A stretch of DNA of 64,000 bases from NCBI GenBank assembly GCA_035636095.1, contig DASPZU010000118.1, positions 1-64,000 of the forward strand, in the 5' to 3' direction. Every line of letters begins with the position of its first letter. The first letter of the stretch is position 1. The notes under the pieces are model-generated. The model saw only the letters and a list, made by a program, of their open reading frames with translations, did not search any database and was not told the origin of the DNA. The position numbers and the translations under genes were made by a program. Source of the DNA: Gp7-AA10 sp035636095. GTDB lineage: Bacteria; Acidobacteriota; Thermoanaerobaculia; Gp7-AA8. This document shows, one piece after another, positions 32,657-40,976 of the stretch.

Positions 32657-35524
32657 GTGAAGAGGCCACTCTCTTATATTGTTCTTTCCCTACTTCTACT
32701 TCTGACCGTGACGGCTGCCTTTGCGCAGACTGGTGGCGCGGCTCTCGGTGGAACCGTGACCGACGCGTCAGGCGGGGCATTGCCCGGCGTTACCGTCACG
32801 GCAACCCAAAACGCCACCGGCTTCAATCGTTCGGTCGTGACGGGAGCCGATGGTGCCTATCGTTTTCCGTCTTTACCGGTCGGCACCTACATCGTCACCG
32901 CCGATCTTTCGGGATTTGCCTCCGTGACGACACGCAACGTCGAGTTGAACGTTGCGCAAGAGCGTGAGCTGAACATCGCGCTCAAGCAGGCGGCGGTCAA
33001 AGAACAGATCACGGTCACGGCGTCGGCTCCGCTTATCGAGACCACACCGGCGGTCAGCACGGTCGTCAGCCAGAAGGAGATTCAGAATCTACCTCTCAAC
33101 GGCCGTCAGTTCGCGAACCTCGGCACACTTGCGCCGGGAACGACGCTCTCTGTCAACGCTGACCCGACCAAGCCGGGACAGATGACTATCGCGCTGAACG
33201 GCGGCAGCGGCCGCAACGTGAATTTCCTCATCGACGGCGGCGACAACACCGATGACACCATCGGGGGCGCGCTGCAGAACTTCAACATCGAAGCGGTGCA
33301 GGAATTCAACATTCAGACGCAGCAGTACAAAGCGGAATTCGGCCGCACCACCGGCGGCGTGCTGACGGTGGTCACCAAGACCGGGACGAACACCTTCGAA
33401 GGCAGCGCTTACGAGTTTTATCGCGACAAGAGCCTCAACTCGGAATCCGAGAGCGAAAAGCTCGGCGGGGGCGGCAAGGCGCCGTATCGCCGCAATCAAT
33501 ACGGAGCGTCGTTCGGAGGCCCGATCATGAGGGACCGCGCGCACTTCTTCGTCACCGGCGAGCGCACGGAACGGCCGACGAACTACATCGTCCAAACCAA
33601 GGGAATTTATCCGGACTTCGATGGCAAGGCGATCCCCACTCCGTTCAAGGACAACCTTCTGACCGCGAAGGCGAGCGCCGATATCAACGCCAAACAGTTC
33701 CTGCAGGTGCGATACGGCATGCAGAGGAACTCGGATAAGTACGGCGCGAGCCCGGTCATTCTTCCGAGCGCGCTCGGCACGATCACGAATACATACCACT
33801 CCATCCTCGGCGGGCACACCTGGCAGATCAGCTCCGACAAGTTGAACGAATTTCTTTTCCAGGACACCCACTTCAAGAATTCGATCAGCCCCGATTCCAC
33901 TGACCCCACCATCGTTTATCCGTCGGGTGTCTCGATCGGACAGAGCATCAACGCGCCACAATCGACGACACAGGTAAAACGCCAGTTTAAGGACGACTTC
34001 GCGTGGTCCATGAATTTCGGCGCGATGCGCCACGACTTCAAAGTCGGCGCGAACTACATCGACGAGCCGATCCTGGGCGGCGACTTCACTGTCGGCACCA
34101 CCGGCCAGTACACACTGACCGCCGACAAGCAGGGATCGCCGGTGGCCGACATCACGATCTTCGGCGGCTTCTTCGGCAACAAGACCCCCATCAAGCAGTA
34201 CAACTATTACGTGCAGGACGACCTGGCGGTCAATAAAAACCTGACCGTCAATGTCGGCTTGCGTTACGACCTCTGGAAAGGCTTCGATCTCGATCAGCAC
34301 ACGAATCCGATCTGGCAGGCGCTCTCCACGCAAACGAAGTACAACGAGGCCTACTTGCAGCCCTTCAAGAACGGCGGCGGGGGGAAGCTGAAGAACGACA
34401 CCAACAACTGGGGTCCGCGCATCGGCTTCTCGTACGACCTGCGCGCCGATTCGAAGAACATCATCCGCGGCGGTTACGGACGCTATTACGATTTCCCGTA
34501 CACGAACGCCACGATTCTGTTCCCCGCTGCGGCAGTGCAGTCGAATTACGGGGTCGTTTACAACAACAGCGATCCCAAAGGGATCAAGAACGCGAACGGC
34601 ACGTTCTTTCAGCCCGGCCAGCCGCTGCCCCCCAATCAAATCACCGGGAGTCAGGTCCCTCCACCGAATGAAGTCGCTTCTCCCACCTTGGCCACACCGT
34701 ACTCCGATCAGTTCTCGCTTGGATATTCGTGGCAGGTCAATCCATGGCTCGGACTGAATGTCGACGGATCGCACATCAGCTACAAGGACATTCCGTTCCG
34801 CTTCCGCGCGAATCCAACCGATCCGTCGACCGGCAAGCGGCGCTTCCCGGCGTTCGGCAACTTCCGTCTCTGGATGGGCAATGGTTTCGCGAAATACAAC
34901 GGCCTGAACATCGGCGGACATGCGCGTCTGGGCGATCGCTTCGAGCTGCAGGGCTTCTACACAATTTCGCACGCGACCGGCAACATCCTCGCCGGAGCCG
35001 ACGAGTTCCGCATCACGGCCGCAGGTTATCAGCCCGATCTACGGACTGTGCGCGATCAGAGCGTCAATCCGTACGATCCCAACTGCAGCGCCTGCACTGG
35101 TCCTCTCGACACCGATGCGCGCCATCGCGTGACGCTGAGCGGCATGTATCGCGCTCCGTACGGCATCAATCTCTCCGGCATTCTGCGCTACCACTCGGCA
35201 ACGCCGTACACCGATTGGGCCGGCACCGACCTCAATGGCGACAAGTTCAACTTCGATCTGCCCCCCGGCGTCAGCCATGTGAACTCGCTGCGGGGTTCGT
35301 CGTTCTCGCAGCTGGATGTGCGCGTGGGCAAGGCGTTCAAGTTCTTCGGCAACTACGGCGTTGAACTGATCGGCGAAGTGTTCAACCTGTTCAACTCGAA
35401 GAACGAGGCCGGTTTCGTTGGCAATCGTTTGTCGAAAGCGTACAAGCAGCCCAGCTTCTTCGCTGGCGATCCCGGCCACGGCGAGCAGCGCCTGGCTCAG
35501 CTCGGCTTACGCGTCACGTTCTAG
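32657..35524 (+). CDS. Oar-like TonB-dependent outer-membrane receptor 2
   Basis: A 955-aa receptor with a signal peptide (MKRPLSYIVLSLLLLLTVTAAFAQ), a carboxypeptidase-regulatory-like domain (AALGGTVTDASGGALPGVTVT), a plug (FLIDGGDNTDDTIGG, VVTKTGTNTFEGSAYEF) and a barrel ending LGLRVTF. GTG 32657 was chosen because AAGGAGG (32645-32651) is 5 nt upstream; longer frames overlap the sulfatase gene. Its 3' end and terminator are duplicated 630 bp downstream. Confidence 0.9.
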   Translation: MKRPLSYIVLSLLLLLTVTAAFAQTGGAALGGTVTDASGGALPGVTVTATQNATGFNRSVVTGADGAYRFPSLPVGTYIVTADLSGFASVTTRNVELNVAQERELNIALKQAAVKEQITVTASAPLIETTPAVSTVVSQKEIQNLPLNGRQFANLGTLAPGTTLSVNADPTKPGQMTIALNGGSGRNVNFLIDGGDNTDDTIGGALQNFNIEAVQEFNIQTQQYKAEFGRTTGGVLTVVTKTGTNTFEGSAYEFYRDKSLNSESESEKLGGGGKAPYRRNQYGASFGGPIMRDRAHFFVTGERTERPTNYIVQTKGIYPDFDGKAIPTPFKDNLLTAKASADINAKQFLQVRYGMQRNSDKYGASPVILPSALGTITNTYHSILGGHTWQISSDKLNEFLFQDTHFKNSISPDSTDPTIVYPSGVSIGQSINAPQSTTQVKRQFKDDFAWSMNFGAMRHDFKVGANYIDEPILGGDFTVGTTGQYTLTADKQGSPVADITIFGGFFGNKTPIKQYNYYVQDDLAVNKNLTVNVGLRYDLWKGFDLDQHTNPIWQALSTQTKYNEAYLQPFKNGGGGKLKNDTNNWGPRIGFSYDLRADSKNIIRGGYGRYYDFPYTNATILFPAAAVQSNYGVVYNNSDPKGIKNANGTFFQPGQPLPPNQITGSQVPPPNEVASPTLATPYSDQFSLGYSWQVNPWLGLNVDGSHISYKDIPFRFRANPTDPSTGKRRFPAFGNFRLWMGNGFAKYNGLNIGGHARLGDRFELQGFYTISHATGNILAGADEFRITAAGYQPDLRTVRDQSVNPYDPNCSACTGPLDTDARHRVTLSGMYRAPYGINLSGILRYHSATPYTDWAGTDLNGDKFNFDLPPGVSHVNSLRGSSFSQLDVRVGKAFKFFGNYGVELIGEVFNLFNSKNEAGFVGNRLSKAYKQPSFFAGDPGHGEQRLAQLGLRVTF

Positions 35525-35574
35525 TCAAGTCACAACCGTCCATGGTGAAGGGCGCCCGAAACGGGCGCCCTTTT
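35513..35574. repeat. 62-bp direct repeat, copy 1 (receptor 3' end plus terminator)
   Basis: Runs from GTCACGTTCTAG, the last codons of receptor 2, through the terminator. Copy 2 at 36143-36204 differs at three positions: T/C at 35522, C/T at 35541 and G/A at 35564. The copies are 630 bp apart. Confidence 0.95.
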
Positions 35575-36081
35575 TCGCACTTGCTGAGCTGGATGCAGTG
35601 AGTCAAAACGGGGCGGCACATTGAGTTGAACGGAAACGTTGCTGGCCCGCACGCCTGAGGCGTTGAGATCGTTCTTGACGGCGTCTGCGATTCGATCGGC
35701 AGCATCGCGTCGCCGGTCGATGAGATCGGCCGTCGTGAGCTCGGATGAGGATCGGGTAACGGCATACTGCACGCGCTGCCGCAGCGAGGCGCACCACGTG
35801 CCCGGCGGCCAGTCAGGCGGAACGCTTTCGGGGACTACGTATGTGAACCGGATCCGAATCGGAATGGCATTGTGCGTCGTGGTTGTGCCGCTCGCGACGT
35901 CGTCAAAGGACATCGTGGTCCGGCACGCAATTCCGCGCGCACGGACAAAGAACATCGACCTCCGCATGACGAGATGTTGTCGGTCGCGAAATACGGTGAC
36001 GCTGCCGGCCGGCTGATAGTGCACAAAAACCAGCAGCGCGAGGATCGCGGCGACAAGGATTAGAACCGTGATTGTTCGCAT
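35530..36081 (-). pseudogene. Orphan SPFH-like domain gene, probable 5' fragment
   Basis: A 183-residue frame with an N-terminal membrane helix (MRTITVLILVAAILALLVFVHY), then a domain closely resembling the N-terminal region of the 765-aa lipoprotein encoded at 40973-43270: VPPDWPPGTWCASLRQRVQ here against LPSDWPAGNWCDSLGQRVQ there, and ADRIADAVKNDLNASG against SDKIAEAIQRELSAAH. The homology stops at PPRFDSL, and the remaining residues are read through the antisense of receptor 2's terminator. It therefore looks like the 5' part of a larger gene brought in between two copies of a 62-bp repeat. A functional short protein is possible but less likely. Confidence 0.6.
35550..35575 (+). terminator. 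Rho-independent terminator after Oar-like receptor 2
   Basis: GGGCGCCCG (35550-35558), loop AAA, CGGGCGCCC (35562-35570), then TTTTT. A perfect 9-bp stem. Confidence 0.93.
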
Positions 36082-36098
36082 CAACTGAACGATGCGTG

Positions 36099-36114
36099 AT
36101 CCTGGTCTCAGGAT
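36099..36114. promoter_or_regulatory. Palindrome upstream of the SPFH-like fragment
   Basis: ATCCTG-GTCT-CAGGAT, an inverted repeat with perfect 6-bp arms, 18 bp upstream of the minus-strand ATG at 36081. It may be an operator or a small leader hairpin. Confidence 0.35.
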
Positions 36115-36142
36115 ACAAGGTCGACCCCGGTTAGGTCAGGCA

Positions 36143-36204
36143 GTCACGTTCCAGTCAAGTCACAACCGTCTATGGTGAAGGGCGCCCGAAACGAGCGCCC
36201 TTTT
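36143..36204. repeat. 62-bp direct repeat, copy 2 (degenerate receptor 3' end plus terminator)
   Basis: Matches 35513-35574 at 59 of 62 positions. The receptor stop TAG has become CAG, so this is a fossil copy of an Oar gene end. The terminator stem carries one C-A mismatch but keeps a TTTT tail, and it lies 19 bp before the first VWFA gene. Confidence 0.95.
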
Positions 36205-36222
36205 CTTGGTGTTCGCGAGATA

Positions 36223-37866
36223 ATGATGCCCATGCGCAAGTTAGCCACGGGTTGCGCCTTGCTGGTTTTTTCTCTCGCCGCTGCCGGACAACAGATCTCT
36301 CCCCTGACCGAACGGATCGACGTTACCGTCATCAACGTCGACGTCACCGTGACCGACCGTGCCGGCAATCCAGTGGCCGGTCTGACGCGCGACGATTTCG
36401 AGATCTTCGAGGACGGGCGCCCGCAGAAGATCACGAACTTTTACATCATCCAGAACGCTGCCGTGCGAAGTGGCGCGGCGGCCGAAAGCGCTTCAGATTC
36501 GCCGCAGTTCCGGCGAAAAGTCGTCCTGATGATCGACAACAACTTCATCCTGAAGCCGCAGCGCGACCTGGCCTTGAAAAAAATCGATGACTTTTTCGAT
36601 AAGCATTTCGATGGCAACTACGAATGGTCCGTGATTACGGTGGGGCACAACGTCGAATCCATTCAGCCCTTCACGACCGACCGGACCAAGATTCATGCGG
36701 CGATCGACCACGTTCGCCAGATGGAAACGTTCACGCTGCAGCCGGAGATGAATCGCGCGCTGTTGTCCGATAGCACCCGCAAGGCCACCATGGGCGATGC
36801 CGCCAGTGGCTTCGCTTATTCGAATTCGGTGAACTTTCACAGCCGCGAGCAGACCATGCGGATGCTCCAGGCCACCACCAACACCGCCCGCGCAGTCATT
36901 CAGATGTGCAGGGCCTTCGGCTCAGCGGGCGGCAAGAAAATCGTCATCCTGGTGACCGGCGGCATGGAGCGAAACACCTCATTCCAGGCCTATGAAACCG
37001 GCGAGGATCGCATCCTTCAGCAGATGAAGTTCGATGCCAGCCTCACGCTCGATGAAATGGTCCATGAAGCGAATGCCGCGAACTTCAACCTCTACGTCGT
37101 GAAAGCCAGCGGCCGCGGAATGATCGCCCCCCAGCACGACGTCTCGAACAAATCGTCCGGGCTCAACCTCTACTCCACGAACATTTTCCAGCAGGGCGGC
37201 GGCGCCGGACCGATCGACACCAGCGACGTCGATTCGACTTCACTGACCCTGGCCCTCGGCACGGGCGGCCTGTATCTCACCGGCACCGAGACCGGCCGGA
37301 ACTTCGAGCGGATCGATACCGACACCTCGAATTACTACTCCCTCGGTTATTCGCCGCAACATCCCGAGGATGGCGATTACCACCGGATCACGGTGAAAGC
37401 GAAAAAGGCCGGCCTCAAGATCCGGCACCGCGAGGGCTACGCCAGTCTTTCCTTTGAACAACGACTGGAGCAGACGCTGATCGCGCCGCTGACTTTCCAG
37501 TCAGAACGCGGCTCGCTTCCGGTCACGGTTGAGGTCGGAGTTCCGGCCGATGCGGATCATGTCCGTGTTCCGGTTGTGGCGCATCTGCCGATGACTCGGA
37601 TCACAGTTCTGCCATTGGGCGACGCGTACGTTGGCCGCGTCCACGTCTATCTGTCCGTTTATGACAGCAGCGGAAAGAACGTGGGGTACCACCATCTGAT
37701 CAAGGATGTGACTGTGCCGAAGGCTGAGCTCTCGAAACTCGGCAATGCGCAGTTTCAATACAAGATGAATGTCGCGTTAGCGAAGGGTGAATTTACGCTG
37801 GTGGTCACGCTTCGTGACGATGTCACGAATGATATCGGCACCGCTCTTGAAAACGTGCGGCTATAG
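36223..37866 (+). CDS. VWFA-related acidobacterial domain protein 1
   Basis: A 547-aa exported protein (signal ...RKLATGCALLVFSLAAAGQQ). The N-terminal block PLTERIDVTVINVDVTVTDRAGNPVAGLTRDDFEIFEDGRPQ is the hallmark lead-in of the acidobacterial VWFA-related family (TIGR03436 type), followed by a VWA-like domain beginning RRKVVLMIDNNFI. The MIDAS motif DxSxS is degenerate (DNN), so metal binding is doubtful. Function unknown. Starts at 36223, 36226 or 36232 are possible; none has a strong Shine-Dalgarno. First of three tandem paralogues. Confidence 0.88.
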   Translation: MMPMRKLATGCALLVFSLAAAGQQISPLTERIDVTVINVDVTVTDRAGNPVAGLTRDDFEIFEDGRPQKITNFYIIQNAAVRSGAAAESASDSPQFRRKVVLMIDNNFILKPQRDLALKKIDDFFDKHFDGNYEWSVITVGHNVESIQPFTTDRTKIHAAIDHVRQMETFTLQPEMNRALLSDSTRKATMGDAASGFAYSNSVNFHSREQTMRMLQATTNTARAVIQMCRAFGSAGGKKIVILVTGGMERNTSFQAYETGEDRILQQMKFDASLTLDEMVHEANAANFNLYVVKASGRGMIAPQHDVSNKSSGLNLYSTNIFQQGGGAGPIDTSDVDSTSLTLALGTGGLYLTGTETGRNFERIDTDTSNYYSLGYSPQHPEDGDYHRITVKAKKAGLKIRHREGYASLSFEQRLEQTLIAPLTFQSERGSLPVTVEVGVPADADHVRVPVVAHLPMTRITVLPLGDAYVGRVHVYLSVYDSSGKNVGYHHLIKDVTVPKAELSKLGNAQFQYKMNVALAKGEFTLVVTLRDDVTNDIGTALENVRL

Positions 37867-37882
37867 CCGGAGGAGACCTTTC

Positions 37883-39349
37883 ATGCGCGCCATTTCCTTC
37901 GCGTTGCTGCTCGGTGCAATGCCGCTCCTGGCCCAGCAACCCATGCCGCTCACGGAAAAGATCGACGTTTCGGCCGTGAACGTCGATGTGACCGTGTTAG
38001 ACCGCCAACGCAATCCGGTTCGTGGCCTTACCGCTGCCGATTTCGAAGTCTTCGAGGATGGTGTCGCTCAGAGAATCACGAACTTCTACGCTGTCGAGAA
38101 CGGCGGCATCGCGCGCACCACTGCCGTCGAACCGGACGCCGAGCGTTTCCGGCGCAAAGTGCTCGTCATTGTCGACAACACGGCTCTGTGCGCCAAGCCG
38201 CGCCGCAATCTTCTGCTGAACAAACTGGAATCGTTCATCGATCAGCACTTCTCGGGAGACTACGAGTGGGCGATCGTTCCTCTGGGAGGACCCCAGTCGC
38301 CGGGCGCTCTTCCTTTCACTCAGGACAAGGAAACAATCCACAACGCCATCGAGGCCCTACGTCGGGATGAAGCTTTGCCGCGCGACATGGACTTCGGGGA
38401 GATCTCCCGGACCACGCAATCCGCGTGCAGGATTTTGCAGGAACAATCGTTTCTTTCGCAGCTTCTCAATAAACAGGTGCGGATGAAGGGAGCTGCTATC
38501 TCGGCAGCGGTCGAGGAAATGTGCGACGGATTGGCGGCCGCCCCGGGGAAAAAAGTCATTCTGCTGGTCACGGATGCCATTCCCAGCGGCAGTTTTCGCG
38601 CCGACCTTCCTGACGATGCGATTCTGATTCAAAAAATGCATGAAGCAGTCGTCCGCAGCGCAAACGCTGCCAATGTCAACGTGTTCGTGATGAATACGGA
38701 AGGGCTGACCGACGGGGGGACGCCGGGAAGGCCCTTCACGTTGGCGGCCGATGAATCGGGAGGTTTCTGGCTTGCCACTGAAACCGGCGGAAGGTACTTG
38801 CACAGCAGTTCGTTTTCGGAATCGCTGCAGACTTTCGAGAACGCGACGGCAAACTTCTACTCGCTGGGCTACATCATGCGACACGCCGAAGATGCGAAAT
38901 ACCATCGGATCTCGGTCAGGCTGAAAGGGCCGGGATCGTACGCGCTCAGCTATCGCCTCGGTTTCTCGAGCCGCTCGACGGAGCAACAACTCGAGCGCGC
39001 GCTTCGGACGCCGCTCGGAATCGCGACGCAGCGCTCAACGCTTCCCCTCACCATGGAGGTTGGCGCGCCATCACAAGTCGGAGCGAAAGTGGTTGTGGCC
39101 TTGACCGCGATGTTACCGGCGGAGCGGGTGCAGGCGGGCCGGCTGGATCTTTATGTCACGGTTTTCGATCAAACCGGACGGAAACTCGGCTTCCATCACT
39201 TCAGGCGCGACATCGAGACGATCGAAACGCCGCAGTTGGTGCTGACCACGCGCCTTACGTTTCCGCACGGCAGCTACCGACTCGTGATGACTCTCCGGGA
39301 CGAAGAGACGAACGAAATCGGGATTGCGTCAAGCGATGCCACGTTCTAA
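37883..39349 (+). CDS. VWFA-related acidobacterial domain protein 2
   Basis: A 488-aa exported paralogue (signal MRAISFALLLGAMPLLAQQ). It has the same PLTEKIDVSAVNVDVTVLD..FEVFEDG lead-in and a VWA-like core starting RRKVLVIVDNTALC, with a degenerate MIDAS. GGAGGAG (37869-37875) precedes ATG 37883 by 7 nt; the longer frame from 37787 overlaps paralogue 1. It is the shortest of the three, lacking part of the middle insertion. It lies 16 bp after its predecessor, consistent with one operon. Confidence 0.88.
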   Translation: MRAISFALLLGAMPLLAQQPMPLTEKIDVSAVNVDVTVLDRQRNPVRGLTAADFEVFEDGVAQRITNFYAVENGGIARTTAVEPDAERFRRKVLVIVDNTALCAKPRRNLLLNKLESFIDQHFSGDYEWAIVPLGGPQSPGALPFTQDKETIHNAIEALRRDEALPRDMDFGEISRTTQSACRILQEQSFLSQLLNKQVRMKGAAISAAVEEMCDGLAAAPGKKVILLVTDAIPSGSFRADLPDDAILIQKMHEAVVRSANAANVNVFVMNTEGLTDGGTPGRPFTLAADESGGFWLATETGGRYLHSSSFSESLQTFENATANFYSLGYIMRHAEDAKYHRISVRLKGPGSYALSYRLGFSSRSTEQQLERALRTPLGIATQRSTLPLTMEVGAPSQVGAKVVVALTAMLPAERVQAGRLDLYVTVFDQTGRKLGFHHFRRDIETIETPQLVLTTRLTFPHGSYRLVMTLRDEETNEIGIASSDATF

Positions 39350-40976
39350 CGTCATGTCGGGCTTTGTCGTGGGCGTTCTGGCGACAGCAGCTCTTGTCTC
39401 AGCACAGCTCCCGCTCGTCGAACGCGTCAATGTCTCTGTAGTCAACGTCGACGTAAGCGTATTCGACCGTTCGGGACGGCCGGTCACCAAGTTGCGCCGA
39501 GACGATTTTCAGATCTTCGAGGACGGAAAGCCGCAGAAGATCACCAACTTCTATATCGTCGAGCATTCTGTTCCACGAGCTGAAACGACGCAACAGGAAC
39601 AAACGCACGGTTCGGAAAGCCGTTTTCGCCGCAAAGCGATTCTGCTCGTCGACAACATTTTCATCGAGAAGCCGCGTCGGGATGCAGCGCTGGCGACGGT
39701 GCAGAAGTTCATGGAGGGCCGTTTCGCCGGCGATTACGAATGGTCGGTAGGCACGATCGGTAGCGGCATTCACACGATTCTTCCGTTCACGAGTGACAAG
39801 ACGAAGATTGCCGCGGCAATCGATCTCGTGCGCCGTGGTGGAACGCTTCCAAAGCGTGATGCTGTAGACCTTGGCATGCTGGCCGACGAAACCGCGCTGC
39901 GTGCCGTTCGGGGAGCACGTGAAAGCGAGCAGACGCGGACGGACCTTGCAAGAAGCATCAGCGCTAACGAAGGCCTGGCAGCTTTGTCTGAACTCGCGAA
40001 AGAAGTGATCGACGCTTGTCGTGGATACAGCAGCGCAGATGGTAAGAAACTCATCGTCTTGGTCACGGGTGCGATTGAAATCGACAACCGTCGTCCAACG
40101 ATCGACGATGCGGTCAATCAACCGGCATGGAAGCTTCAGCCGCGTGAGAACCGCAGCGAAACCGGCCGAATCCTCGAAGCGATGGTGCGAGAGGCCAACA
40201 CTGCGAATTTCAATGTGTACGTCTTGAACGCCTCGGGAGTTGTCAATCCGGTCCCTAGCGACGTCTCCAACCATGCGTCGGAGTATGTGGCTCAAGGAGG
40301 GTTCAATTCACCGCACACCGAACGCGATTTCGACTCTTTTCCGCTGTCGCTCGCTATGCAAACGGGCGGAGCATATCTGCCCAGCAACGATCTCGGCGCG
40401 TCCTTGCGCCAGGTCGATGAGGAAAGCTCGACTTATTACTCGCTCGGTTATAGCCCGCCGCATTTCGAAGACGGCAAGTACCATTCGATCGAAGTCCGCG
40501 TGACAGGTTCCGCGATGACGGTTCGCCATCGGATGGGCTACGCCGATCTCTCGGCCGAGCAAAGAGTCGAGGACGCGATGCGTGTAGCCGTCGCTCCCAC
40601 CGCCCTCCCGCATCAGATTCCGGTTCAAATCGAGATCGGGAAATCACGCCAAGAGAACCACAAGATGCATCTGCCTGTGACGCTGATCGCACCAATGAGA
40701 AGCGTCGCGCTGTTGCCGCGCGACGGCCTGAGCGTTGGTCGCGTCCATATCTACCTCTCGGTGTTCGATCAGGCTGGAATCAATATCGGGTTCGATCACC
40801 GCACCCAGGACTTGGCGTTGACGCCGGAGCAATTGCAAAAAGTGACTGAGCTCAACAGCAACTTCCGATATTTCCTGAGCGTAGCCCTCAAACCGGGAAA
40901 GTATCGCGTCGTGGTCGCTCTTCGCGATGACGTCAGCAGCGAGATCGGTATCACTGCTGCGGATGTTCAGGTCTAA
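39336..40976 (+). CDS. VWFA-related acidobacterial domain protein 3
   Basis: A 546-aa exported paralogue with the lead-in PLVERVNVSVVNVDVSVFD..FQIFEDGKPQ and VWA-like core RRKAILLVDNIFI. I chose ATG 39336, which overlaps the preceding gene by 14 bp and gives an N-terminus with a positive charge before the hydrophobic signal; ATG 39354 is an alternative. The stop overlaps the stop of the convergent phosphodiesterase gene by 4 bp. With its neighbours it forms a three-gene tandem array, probably from local duplication. Confidence 0.86.
   Translation: MPRSNVMSGFVVGVLATAALVSAQLPLVERVNVSVVNVDVSVFDRSGRPVTKLRRDDFQIFEDGKPQKITNFYIVEHSVPRAETTQQEQTHGSESRFRRKAILLVDNIFIEKPRRDAALATVQKFMEGRFAGDYEWSVGTIGSGIHTILPFTSDKTKIAAAIDLVRRGGTLPKRDAVDLGMLADETALRAVRGARESEQTRTDLARSISANEGLAALSELAKEVIDACRGYSSADGKKLIVLVTGAIEIDNRRPTIDDAVNQPAWKLQPRENRSETGRILEAMVREANTANFNVYVLNASGVVNPVPSDVSNHASEYVAQGGFNSPHTERDFDSFPLSLAMQTGGAYLPSNDLGASLRQVDEESSTYYSLGYSPPHFEDGKYHSIEVRVTGSAMTVRHRMGYADLSAEQRVEDAMRVAVAPTALPHQIPVQIEIGKSRQENHKMHLPVTLIAPMRSVALLPRDGLSVGRVHIYLSVFDQAGINIGFDHRTQDLALTPEQLQKVTELNSNFRYFLSVALKPGKYRVVVALRDDVSSEIGITAADVQV

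Noticed and set aside
27567..35524. Oar receptors 1 and 2 as a recent tandem duplication
   Set aside because: They share domain plan only; plug and barrel sequences differ throughout, and a sulfatase gene lies between.
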